A stretch of 34,855 nt of DNA from Bacteroidales bacterium (lineage in GTDB: Bacteria; Bacteroidota; Bacteroidia; Bacteroidales; VadinHA17): positions 1-34,855 of the forward strand of contig PMIJ01000120.1 in assembly GCA_003157015.1 (NCBI GenBank). The letters are read 5' to 3'. Both the position numbers and the translations under genes were made by a program. Below the pieces are notes generated by a model, which saw only the letters and a list, made by a program, of their open reading frames with translations, ran no database searches and was not told the origin of the DNA. Positions 1 through 6,705 of this stretch are shown here, piece by piece; within the stretch, counting starts at the first letter, position 1, and every line of letters starts with the position of its first letter.

Positions 1-41
1 TATTTACACTTCTTTTGAAATATTATAAAAATAAATTTCTT

Positions 42-950
42 ATGGCACTTTTTGAAGCAAAGAATGTTACTAAACAATACGGTAACCAGCTGGCGCTCGA
101 TAACGTGAGTCTTTCTGTCCCGGAACAGAGTATTTACGGCCTCCTGGGTCCGAATGGCGCCGGTAAAACTACTCTCATCCGGATCATAAATCAGATTACA
201 GGACCCGATAGCGGGGAGTTATTCCTCAACGGGAAAAAACTTATGCCTTCTGATGTACAATTTATCGGCTATCTCCCGGAAGAAAGAGGCCTTTATAAAA
301 AAATGAAGGTCGGCGAACAGGCTTTGTATTTTGCACAACTCAAAGGACTTTCTAAGGCAGAAGCGATGAAAAGGCTGAAATACTGGTTTAAGAAACTTGA
401 CATTATAGACTGGTGGGGCAAAAAAGTCGAAGAGCTTTCAAAAGGAATGCAGCAGAAAGTTCAGTTTGTAACAACAGTGCTTCACGAACCTAAACTTCTG
501 ATCTTTGATGAACCGTTTACAGGATTTGATCCTCTGAATACAAAAATAGTAAAGAATGAAATCCTGTTTCTCAGGGAAAGAGGAGCTACTATCATCTTTT
601 CGACACACAACATGGAATCTGTTGAGGAACTCTGTGATAACATTACTTTAATTGATAAAGCTAAAACCATTCTCGAAGGAAGCGTACATGAGATCCGAAG
701 TAAGTGGGCTGCCAATGAATATGATCTTGTTTTCAAAGGTGATGTAAACATTGAGGGAAATGGTCAATATAATATTCTAAAACAGCAGAAGGAAAATAAT
801 AATACAGTTTTCAGGTTAAAGACTACCTCTGAAATCAAAACGAATGACATCCTGCAAACTGCTATAAAATTTGGCAATATTATATCTTTCAACCCGGCTC
901 TTCCCTCTATGAATGAGATTTTTATCAGGGCAGTTGAAGCCCGTAATTAA
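42..950 (+). CDS. ABC transporter ATP-binding protein, NatA-like
   Basis: This is the ATPase subunit of an ABC-2 type exporter and should drive the permease encoded 30 bp downstream. In the 302-residue product I see Walker A GPNGAGKT (36-43), the signature LSKGMQQK (132-139), Walker B LLIFDEP (152-158) and the switch histidine in STHN (about 189). The segment GYLPEERGLY (77-86) is typical of NatA/drug-exporter ATPases. The last 90 or so residues form the accessory domain usual in this group (DUF4162-like). I chose ATG at 42 because the protein there begins MALFEAKNVTKQYG, a normal family start; the reading frame also stays open upstream through a TTG at 15. The substrate cannot be read from sequence: Na+ export is known for Bacillus NatAB, but many relatives are uncharacterised. 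Confidence 0.93.
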   Translation: MALFEAKNVTKQYGNQLALDNVSLSVPEQSIYGLLGPNGAGKTTLIRIINQITGPDSGELFLNGKKLMPSDVQFIGYLPEERGLYKKMKVGEQALYFAQLKGLSKAEAMKRLKYWFKKLDIIDWWGKKVEELSKGMQQKVQFVTTVLHEPKLLIFDEPFTGFDPLNTKIVKNEILFLRERGATIIFSTHNMESVEELCDNITLIDKAKTILEGSVHEIRSKWAANEYDLVFKGDVNIEGNGQYNILKQQKENNNTVFRLKTTSEIKTNDILQTAIKFGNIISFNPALPSMNEIFIRAVEARN

Positions 951-980
951 AACCTGCTATTAACATCGAAACCTATTAAT

Positions 981-2339
981 ATGAACAAGATATCCGTAAT
1001 TATCAAAAGAGAATATGTAACAAGGGTAAGGAAAAAATCATTTATAATAATGACTATTCTTGCACCGGTTCTCATGGCCGCTATCTTCATTGTGCCTACT
1101 CTGGTAATGATGAATCAGAGTGGTGAACTTAAAAAGATTGCAGTTATCGAAGACAACTCAAATCTTTTTAAAGGAGTCATTAAAAACACAAAAGATGCTG
1201 AATTTGTATACCTTGAAAATGTTAAAGTTGAAGATCTTAAAAAAACCTTCGAAAAATCAGGATATTATGGCATCCTGTATATTTCTCCCGAGCTTGTAAA
1301 TACCCCAAATGCTGTTTATCTTATATCAAGCAAACAACCACCTATTGGCCTGCTTTCATATATAGAGGCAGCTCTTAAGAAGGAAATTGAACGCCAGAAG
1401 CTATTGGCGTACAAGGTTGAAAACCTTGATGAAATAATGAAAAACGTTGAGACTAATGTTTCAGTTCAGACAAAAAAACTGGATGAATTCGGGGTAGAAA
1501 AAGGTACCAGCACAGGAATAGCAATGGTACTTGCATACATACTTGGTTTCCTGATGTATATGCTGGTCTTCATTTTTGGGGCACAGGTTATGAGAGGTGT
1601 TATCGAAGAAAAAACCAGCAGAGTTGTTGAGGTTATTATTTCTTCAGTGAAACCGATACAGCTGATGATGGGTAAAATAATTGGTATTGCGCTTGTCGGT
1701 CTTACTCAGTTCCTCATCTGGATTATTCTAACTGCCAGCCTGGCAATGGTTATTAAAACCACTATCCTTCAGAAAACAAATATTACAGAAATATCGCAAT
1801 CTGTACCTCAGAATTTAATGTCAGGTAATCAACAGGCTGTAGGAACAGCTCAGGCTTCAGCAATATCACCGCAGCTTGCCGAATTATCTAAAATGTTCGA
1901 CAACGCAATAAATCAGCGATGGGGTCTGATAATTATATGCTTTATCTTTTACTTTATTACAGGTTATTTACTTTATGCATCTATATTCGCAGCCATCGGT
2001 TCTGCTGTCGATAATGAAACCGAGACGCAACAATTTATGCTACCTGTTACCATACCTATTTTACTCGGACTGATGGTGGCAATGGGAACAATGCAAAACC
2101 CTGAAAGCTCTCTCTCTTTCTGGTGCTCTATGATTCCACTCACCTCTCCGATTGTTATGATGGCGCGTATTCCTTTCGATGTTCCAGGCTGGCAGATAGC
2201 TGTTTCAATGGTAATAATGATGATTACTTTTGGTGCATTTGTATGGATGGCAGCAAAGGTCTACAGGACAGGTATACTTATGTATGGAAAGAAAACTTCC
2301 TGGAAAGAGATGTGGAAATGGCTGAGGTACAGCGGCTAG
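981..2339 (+). CDS. ABC-2 type permease, NatB-like
   Basis: This is the membrane partner of the upstream ATPase and the two are probably cotranscribed. The 452-residue protein has the ABC-2 permease layout: a basic N-terminus, a first membrane helix at about 20-43, a large extracytoplasmic domain (about 44-175), then a C-terminal block of five or six helices. The sequence GVIEEKTSRVVEVIISSV (about 206-223) is the conserved cytoplasmic loop of NatB/CcmB-like permeases that contacts the ATPase. A low-complexity Gln/Ser/Ala-rich loop (about 265-300) separates two helices. The stop codon TAG lies directly against a GGCCACAGGC-type intergenic repeat. The family call is firm; the exported substrate is unknown. 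Confidence 0.9.
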   Translation: MNKISVIIKREYVTRVRKKSFIIMTILAPVLMAAIFIVPTLVMMNQSGELKKIAVIEDNSNLFKGVIKNTKDAEFVYLENVKVEDLKKTFEKSGYYGILYISPELVNTPNAVYLISSKQPPIGLLSYIEAALKKEIERQKLLAYKVENLDEIMKNVETNVSVQTKKLDEFGVEKGTSTGIAMVLAYILGFLMYMLVFIFGAQVMRGVIEEKTSRVVEVIISSVKPIQLMMGKIIGIALVGLTQFLIWIILTASLAMVIKTTILQKTNITEISQSVPQNLMSGNQQAVGTAQASAISPQLAELSKMFDNAINQRWGLIIICFIFYFITGYLLYASIFAAIGSAVDNETETQQFMLPVTIPILLGLMVAMGTMQNPESSLSFWCSMIPLTSPIVMMARIPFDVPGWQIAVSMVIMMITFGAFVWMAAKVYRTGILMYGKKTSWKEMWKWLRYSG

Positions 2340-2420
2340 AGGCCACAGGCGGCAGACAGCAGGCTTCAGGTGAATTCATTTTACCTTGACCGGTTGCCAG
2401 ACGCCCGATGCCATACGCCT
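2340..2420. repeat. GGCCACAGGC-rich dispersed intergenic repeat, copy 1
   Basis: This GC-rich patch in an otherwise AT-rich gap starts at the stop codon of the ABC permease with AGGCCACAGGC, continues with CAGGCTTCAGGT and ends in GATGCCATACGCC. The region at 17515-17590 carries related words (GGCCACAGGCTTCAGGC on the minus strand, directly after the cydB stop). In both places the repeat follows a TAG stop in the same orientation relative to the gene. No coding potential is apparent. Confidence 0.6.
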
Positions 2421-2454
2421 TTACTAAATATGATAAGGTAATAATAAGAATCAG

Positions 2455-3630
2455 ATGTCAAAAATACTGGTCATCGACGATGAGAGGGCAATCCGGAATA
2501 CTCTGAAAGAGGTTCTGGAGTATGAGAAACATGAGGTTGATCTCGCGGAAGACGGACCAAAGGGACTTGAAATGTTTTCCGCCAATATGTACGACATTGT
2601 GCTCTGCGACATAAAGATGGCCAAGATGGATGGCATAGAAGTTCTGGGTAAAATATCAGAAAATTCGTCTGATACTCCGGTCATAATGATATCAGGACAT
2701 GGCAATATCGATACTGCTGTTGAATCTATAAAAAAGGGGGCATACGATTTTCTTGAAAAACCCCTTGATCTCAACAGGCTTCTCATTACGATCCGAAATG
2801 CAATGGATAAGTCGACGCTTATCACTCAGACTCAGGTGCTTAAAAATAAGGTAAGCAGGATGTATGAGATTGTCGGTGAGTCGGAGGCAATTGAAAGGGT
2901 TAAAAGTATGATCGAAAGGGTTGCTCCTACCGAAGCAAGAGTGCTGATCACAGGAGCGAATGGAACCGGTAAAGAACTTGTTGCCCACCAGATACACGAA
3001 AAAAGCAACAGGTCAAAAGGACCGTTTATTGAGGTCAATTGTGCAGCAATACCTTCAGAACTTATTGAAAGTGAACTTTTTGGCCATGAAAAAGGGTCAT
3101 TTACATCAGCTATAAAGCAGAGAATTGGGAAATTTGAACAGGCAAACGGTGGAACCCTTTTTCTGGACGAGATCGGAGATATGAGCCTGTCAGCGCAGGC
3201 AAAAGTTCTGAGAGCTCTCCAGGAGAACAAGATTACCAGGGTCGGTTCCGATAAAGATATTCATGTTAATGTCAGAGTAATTACGGCAACAAATAAAAAC
3301 ATAAAAAAAGAGATTGAGAATAATGGATTCCGTGAAGACTTATACCACAGGCTAAGCGTCATTCTTATCCATGTCCCCACTCTTAACGAAAGAGAGGCTG
3401 ATATCCCGCTTCTAGCAGAATACTTTAATGCATTAATCTGCAATGAGTACGGGATGGGCAAAAGAATAATTAATGCGGATGCTATCAACGAACTACAAAG
3501 AATTCAATGGTCCGGAAATATAAGAGAATTCAGGAATGTTCTTGAGAGATTAATCATCCTTTGCCCTTCTGAAATTACCGGAAATGATGTGGTGGCTTAT
3601 GCAAAACCCGTTTCCGGAAGTAATATGTAA
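2455..3630 (+). CDS. Sigma-54-type response regulator lacking a DNA-binding domain
   Basis: The 391-residue protein has an NtrC-family receiver domain (about 1-118) with acidic residues D8/D9, the phosphoacceptor D52 in LCDIKM and K102 in EKPLD. It is followed by an AAA+ sigma-54 interaction domain (about 138-372). Walker A is GANGTGKE (167-174), Walker B GGTLFLDEIGD (232-242), and an arginine-rich WSGNIREFRNVLER segment (352-365) is present. The sigma-54-contacting GAFTGA loop reads GSFTSA (214-219). The protein ends about 25 residues after the AAA+ domain, so the usual C-terminal Fis-type helix-turn-helix (NtrC relatives are about 440-480 residues) is absent. It may therefore act without specific enhancer binding or need a partner. 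No histidine kinase is adjacent. Confidence 0.9.
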   Translation: MSKILVIDDERAIRNTLKEVLEYEKHEVDLAEDGPKGLEMFSANMYDIVLCDIKMAKMDGIEVLGKISENSSDTPVIMISGHGNIDTAVESIKKGAYDFLEKPLDLNRLLITIRNAMDKSTLITQTQVLKNKVSRMYEIVGESEAIERVKSMIERVAPTEARVLITGANGTGKELVAHQIHEKSNRSKGPFIEVNCAAIPSELIESELFGHEKGSFTSAIKQRIGKFEQANGGTLFLDEIGDMSLSAQAKVLRALQENKITRVGSDKDIHVNVRVITATNKNIKKEIENNGFREDLYHRLSVILIHVPTLNEREADIPLLAEYFNALICNEYGMGKRIINADAINELQRIQWSGNIREFRNVLERLIILCPSEITGNDVVAYAKPVSGSNM

Positions 3631-3639
3631 TTCTGTTGC

Positions 3640-3690
3640 TTTTTACCCCCCAACCCCCCAATTGGGGGGCTAATTCTCACACTGAGAATA
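3640..3690. repeat. C-run/G-run palindrome and small inverted repeat
   Basis: A perfect 16-bp palindrome, CCCCCCAATTGGGGGG, lies at 3654-3669. It is preceded by another C run. Just after it comes a perfect 7-bp inverted repeat, ATTCTCA (3673-3679) and TGAGAAT (3683-3689), around a CAC loop. The stretch follows the response regulator stop and could form RNA hairpins, but there is no T tract to make it a standard terminator. It resembles the C-run/G-run elements at 6640-6700, 21898-21953 and 29378-29475. Confidence 0.6.
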
Positions 3691-3691
3691 A

Positions 3692-3724
3692 TTTGGTTGT
3701 AGAAAAGTCCTTTGTGTACCTTTG
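3692..3724 (+). promoter_or_regulatory. Predicted Bacteroidota-type promoter for the ammonia-lyase gene
   Basis: TACCTTTG at 3717-3724 matches the Bacteroidota -7 consensus TAnnTTTG exactly. An upstream TTTG at 3692-3695 (21-bp spacer) or TTG at 3697-3699 (17-bp spacer) could serve as the -33 element. Transcription would start about 30 nt before the ATG at 3764. The -7 box is part of the CTTTGTG repeat, so the match may be fortuitous. Confidence 0.4.
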
Positions 3725-3750
3725 TGATGGCTTTGTGTTCCTTTGTGGTT
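3707..3750 (+). repeat. CTTTGTG dispersed repeat
   Basis: Four copies of CTTTGTG stand at spacings of 9-12 nt, starting at about 3710, 3720, 3731 and 3741. The element ends just before the ATG of the ammonia-lyase gene. Similar CTCTGTG words occur at 5204-5300 and 6595-6622. Translating either strand gives a hypothetical-protein-like reading frame that I regard as spurious. Confidence 0.6.
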
Positions 3751-3763
3751 AAAAAAAATACTG

Positions 3764-5203
3764 ATGCACAGGATTGAAAAAGATAGTTTAGGAGAAAAAA
3801 AGATACCATCTGAAGCATTATATGGTATTCATTCTGTAAGAGCTACTGAAAACTTTCCGGTGAATTCACCATTTCCCATTGAATGGTACAAATCAGTAGG
3901 AATAACCAAGCTGGCCTGTTACAACACTTATAGAAAATTCAGGACAGCCTCTGAAAGTAAACTCGGGAATAACCTGCCTTTTAAAATAATCATCGACGAT
4001 ATTCTTGATGCTCTGTGTGCCGCAGCGAATGAAGTCTCGGAAGGTTCCCATTTTGACCAATTTATAGTCCCTTCCGTCCAGGGAGGGGCAGGAACGAGTA
4101 TTAATATGAATATCAATGAGATAATAACTAATTCAGCACTTTTGAAAAACGGACATAAGTGCGGTGAGTATAAATTTATAGATCCCCTTGAACATACTAA
4201 TATTTATCAGTCGACCAATGATGTAATTCCAACAGCTCTTACCATTGCTGTCATGAAACTTTTACAATCGCTCGAAGATAAAATAAACTCTCTTCGGCAA
4301 AAGGTGGAAGAGTTTGAGAAAAAAAACAGAGAGAAGCTTCGTCAGGCTTATACACAGATGCAGGAAGCCGTACCATCTTCATTTGCGATTCTCTTCAGCA
4401 CCTATAATGAAGCTCTTTCCCGCGACTGGTGGAGAGTATCAAAATGTTCTGAGAGGATTAAACAGGTAAATCTTGGTGGCGGGGCGATAGGTACGGGATT
4501 ATCCCTGCCACGGTTTTTCATCATGGAAGTTGTGCCGGAGCTGAGAAGACTTACCGGACTTCCTGTTGCTCATAGTGAAAATCTTTCTGATGCTACTTCA
4601 AATATGGACAAATGGGTTGAGATTCACGCCACCTTAAAGGCTCATGCCGTAAATCTAGAAAAATTATCATCGGACCTCCGTATTCTCGCTTCTGATCTCG
4701 TCGGTAAAAAAACTATTTCAATCCCCGATCGTCAGGTCGGCAGCTCAATTATGCCGGGAAAGATTAATCCGGTTATTCCTGAATTTGTTATTTCCGCGAT
4801 TCATAAAATATATTCAAATGATGTTCTCATATCCTCGCTAAGCGGGCAGGGCACTCTCGAACTGAATCCTTATTTGCCTGTTATAGGATCAACCATCATT
4901 GAAAGTATTAATCTGCTTATCTCATGCAATGTTACTTTATTAGACAATCTGTTTACAGGACTATTGGTTAACGAAACAGCCGGTTTTGAAGCTGTTATTA
5001 ATAGTCCGTCGGTTACTACAGCATTAAACCCTCATATCGGTTATCACAAGGCTGCTGAACTCGCACGACTTATGAAGGAAAAGAAGATTAATATATTTGA
5101 AGCAAACAATATCCTGAAAATCATTGGTGAGGCAAAGCTTAAGACAATTCTTGAACCGGCTAATCTTTTAAAACTTGGTTTTTCCCTTGATGATCTAAAA
5201 TAA
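3764..5203 (+). CDS. aspA: Aspartate ammonia-lyase-like protein beside hydF
   Basis: This 479-residue member of the aspartase/fumarase superfamily is predicted to convert L-aspartate to fumarate and ammonia. Seen in the sequence: N-terminal RIEKDSLGEKKIPSEALYGI (3-22), GGAGTSINMNINE (108-120), STNDVIPTA (150-158) and the superfamily signature GSSIMPGKINPVIPE (326-340), with S328 on the mobile loop. The segment YTQMQEAVP (196-204) has Gln where fumarases have His in GRTHLQ, which favours aspartase; however, the usual GRT is degraded to AYT, so this is a divergent branch. I chose ATG 3764 because upstream in-frame codons fall in a repeat. From memory, aspA-like genes often sit in hydrogenase-maturation clusters; hydF starts 140 bp downstream. 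Confidence 0.82.
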   Translation: MHRIEKDSLGEKKIPSEALYGIHSVRATENFPVNSPFPIEWYKSVGITKLACYNTYRKFRTASESKLGNNLPFKIIIDDILDALCAAANEVSEGSHFDQFIVPSVQGGAGTSINMNINEIITNSALLKNGHKCGEYKFIDPLEHTNIYQSTNDVIPTALTIAVMKLLQSLEDKINSLRQKVEEFEKKNREKLRQAYTQMQEAVPSSFAILFSTYNEALSRDWWRVSKCSERIKQVNLGGGAIGTGLSLPRFFIMEVVPELRRLTGLPVAHSENLSDATSNMDKWVEIHATLKAHAVNLEKLSSDLRILASDLVGKKTISIPDRQVGSSIMPGKINPVIPEFVISAIHKIYSNDVLISSLSGQGTLELNPYLPVIGSTIIESINLLISCNVTLLDNLFTGLLVNETAGFEAVINSPSVTTALNPHIGYHKAAELARLMKEKKINIFEANNILKIIGEAKLKTILEPANLLKLGFSLDDLK

Positions 5204-5300
5204 GACTCTGTGTCTCCTCTGTGCAGCTCTGTGACAGTTCTTTTATTTATTTAGTTACACAGAGAGCCACGGAGGGTCCACAGAGAGACACAGAGGAAAA
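5204..5300. repeat. CTCTGTG inverted dispersed repeat
   Basis: The element begins immediately after the TAA stop of the ammonia-lyase gene. The left arm (about 5205-5233) is made of CTCTGTG words, and the right arm (about 5257-5298) carries the complementary CACAGAG words. The two could fold into a long imperfect hairpin around an AT-rich centre. No start codon or ribosome site of a gene is apparent here. Confidence 0.7.
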
Positions 5301-5318
5301 TTCTCTAATAAAAATTGC

Positions 5319-5326
5319 TAATTTTG
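5319..5326 (+). promoter_or_regulatory. Predicted -7 box of hydF
   Basis: TAATTTTG matches TAnnTTTG and is followed by CAGC, a common continuation in Bacteroidota promoters. It lies 17 bp before the hydF ATG, so the leader would be very short. I see no convincing TTTG at -33. If real, hydF can be transcribed independently of the upstream lyase gene. Confidence 0.4.
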
Positions 5327-5343
5327 CAGCAAAAATTCACTGA

Positions 5344-6576
5344 ATGGTTATTAAAGGACGAGAGTCAAAACCTCATATTGGCATTTATGGACGCCGGAAT
5401 AACGGGAAAAGCAGCCTGATAAACTGCCTTGCCGGGCAGGAAATAGCTATCGTTTCCGACCATGCAGGAACCACGACCGACCCTGTAAAAAAATCCTTCG
5501 AAATCACTGGCTTTGGCCCGGTAATACTTGTTGATACTGCTGGCATAGATGATTCAGGAGATCTTGGCCAGAAAAGAGTTGACCGGACTTTAGAAACTCT
5601 GGAAATCATAGATCTGGCGCTACTTGTAGTTGCAGATAATTCATGGGGAAAAAATGAAGATGATCTCTTAAAGAAATTTAATGATCACGACCTCCCATAT
5701 ATTGTAATTCACAGTAAATCTGACATACAGGAGCCAAAAGCTGAATTTCAACAGAAGATACTTAAATTAACTGGCACTCCGCTATTTGAATTTTCATCTG
5801 CCGATAAGCGAAATTATGAAGAGCTTATAACCCTGATAAGGAACACAATACCTGAACACTCATATAAAACCCCGACATTACTTGGTGATCTTATAAGCTA
5901 TGGAGATATTGTAATTCTGATTACACCAATCGATATAGAAGCCCCTGCCGGCCGGCTTATCCTTCCCCAGATGCAAGCCATAAGAGACATACTTGACAAT
6001 GAAGCTGTTGCAATTGTATTAAAAGAAAGGGAAGTTGACGCATTCCTTAAAAAAACCGGTATCATACCGGCCCTCGCAATTACAGATTCACAAGTGTTCA
6101 TCAAAGCTGATGCATCAATTCCCAGTGATATCCCTCTTACCAGTTTCAGCATAATGCTTGCCAGGTTTAAAGGCGATTTTGATAATTATCTTAAAGGCAC
6201 ACCGAAAATTTCTGGATTAAAAAACGGAGACAGGGTGCTTCTTCTGGAATCCTGTACACATCATGTCTCCTGTGATGATATTGGCAGAACAAAAATTCCC
6301 AGATGGATAACCGGGTTTACAGGAAAGAAAATTGATTATGATGTTGTTGCCGGACTTGATGCCATAACGAGACCAATAACTGATTATTCACTTGTAATAC
6401 AGTGTGGCGGGTGCATGATAACAAGAAAACAACTGCATAACAGGCTTCAGCCGGCAATTAAAGCGGGAGTTCCGGTAACAAATTACGGCATGGCAATAGC
6501 TTATGTTCAAGGTATTTACAATCGGGCAATCGCTCCGTTCATTAAGGATGAAAAATATCTGGATACGTACCTGTAG
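5344..6576 (+). CDS. hydF: [FeFe]-hydrogenase maturation GTPase HydF
   Basis: HydF is the scaffold on which the diiron subcluster made by HydE and HydG is assembled before transfer to the hydrogenase. The 410-residue protein starts with a TrmE-like GTPase domain: P-loop GRRNNGKS (16-23), switch region GTTTDP (42-47), DTAG (64-67) and a diverged G4 motif SKSD (124-127). A dimerisation domain follows, then the C-terminal cluster domain with C304, H306, C354 and C357. The family pattern is C-x-H, a spacer of about 44-53, then H-C-x-x-C; here the second histidine position is Gln353 (QCGGC). The start codon overlaps an upstream TGA and no Shine-Dalgarno is visible, which is normal here. Its presence implies an [FeFe] hydrogenase elsewhere in the genome. 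Confidence 0.95.
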   Translation: MVIKGRESKPHIGIYGRRNNGKSSLINCLAGQEIAIVSDHAGTTTDPVKKSFEITGFGPVILVDTAGIDDSGDLGQKRVDRTLETLEIIDLALLVVADNSWGKNEDDLLKKFNDHDLPYIVIHSKSDIQEPKAEFQQKILKLTGTPLFEFSSADKRNYEELITLIRNTIPEHSYKTPTLLGDLISYGDIVILITPIDIEAPAGRLILPQMQAIRDILDNEAVAIVLKEREVDAFLKKTGIIPALAITDSQVFIKADASIPSDIPLTSFSIMLARFKGDFDNYLKGTPKISGLKNGDRVLLLESCTHHVSCDDIGRTKIPRWITGFTGKKIDYDVVAGLDAITRPITDYSLVIQCGGCMITRKQLHNRLQPAIKAGVPVTNYGMAIAYVQGIYNRAIAPFIKDEKYLDTYL

Positions 6577-6582
6577 TACTTT

Positions 6583-6625
6583 GTAATTCAACTCTGTGGT
6601 TTTCTGTGAAATCTCAGTGGCTTTA
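6583..6625. repeat. CTCTGTG-type repeat remnant
   Basis: Seven bases after the hydF stop there is a short patch with ACTTTGT, CTCTGTGG, TCTGTGA and CTCAGTGG words. These are degenerate versions of the repeats at 3707-3750 and 5204-5300. No inverted arm is seen. Confidence 0.45.
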
Positions 6626-6639
6626 ATTTTGACTTTTTG

Positions 6640-6700
6640 CCTCATCCCCCTCCCTCCTGGGGGAGAGCCTGCCCCGCCTCGGCGGGAGGTTGAGGTGAGG
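6640..6700. repeat. C-run/G-run hairpin repeat between convergent genes
   Basis: The element begins CCTCATCCCCCTCCC and ends GGGAGGTTGAGGTGAGG, giving imperfect terminal inverted repeats around a GC-rich core with a second small stem (CCCCGCC/GGCGGG). It ends 5 bp from the stop codon of the SGNH-MBOAT gene and separates it from hydF, so it could act as a two-way transcription barrier. It is clearly related to 29378-29475. Confidence 0.7.
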
Positions 6701-6705
6701 TACAA

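Noticed and set aside
2123-2389. 88-residue frame crossing the 3' end of the ABC permease gene
   Set aside because: Shadow of the permease ending in the GGCCACAGGC repeat; no recognisable protein features.
3640-3690. Intrinsic terminator after the response regulator gene
   Set aside because: Stems are strong but neither is followed by a T run; listed as a repeat instead.
3597-3818. 73-residue minus-strand reading frame between the response regulator and lyase genes
   Set aside because: It is a translation of the C-run and CTTTGTG repeats (KEHKAITKVHKG, PPIGGLGGK) and overlaps both flanking genes' ends; this type of frame is a repeat artefact.
5204-5300. CRISPR array
   Set aside because: CTCTGTG words are 7-10 bp with no regular unique spacers and no cas genes; the structure is an inverted repeat.
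6388-6705. 105-residue minus-strand frame over the end of hydF
   Set aside because: Its N-terminus is translated repeat (SRRGGAGSPPGGRG) and the rest is antisense to hydF.
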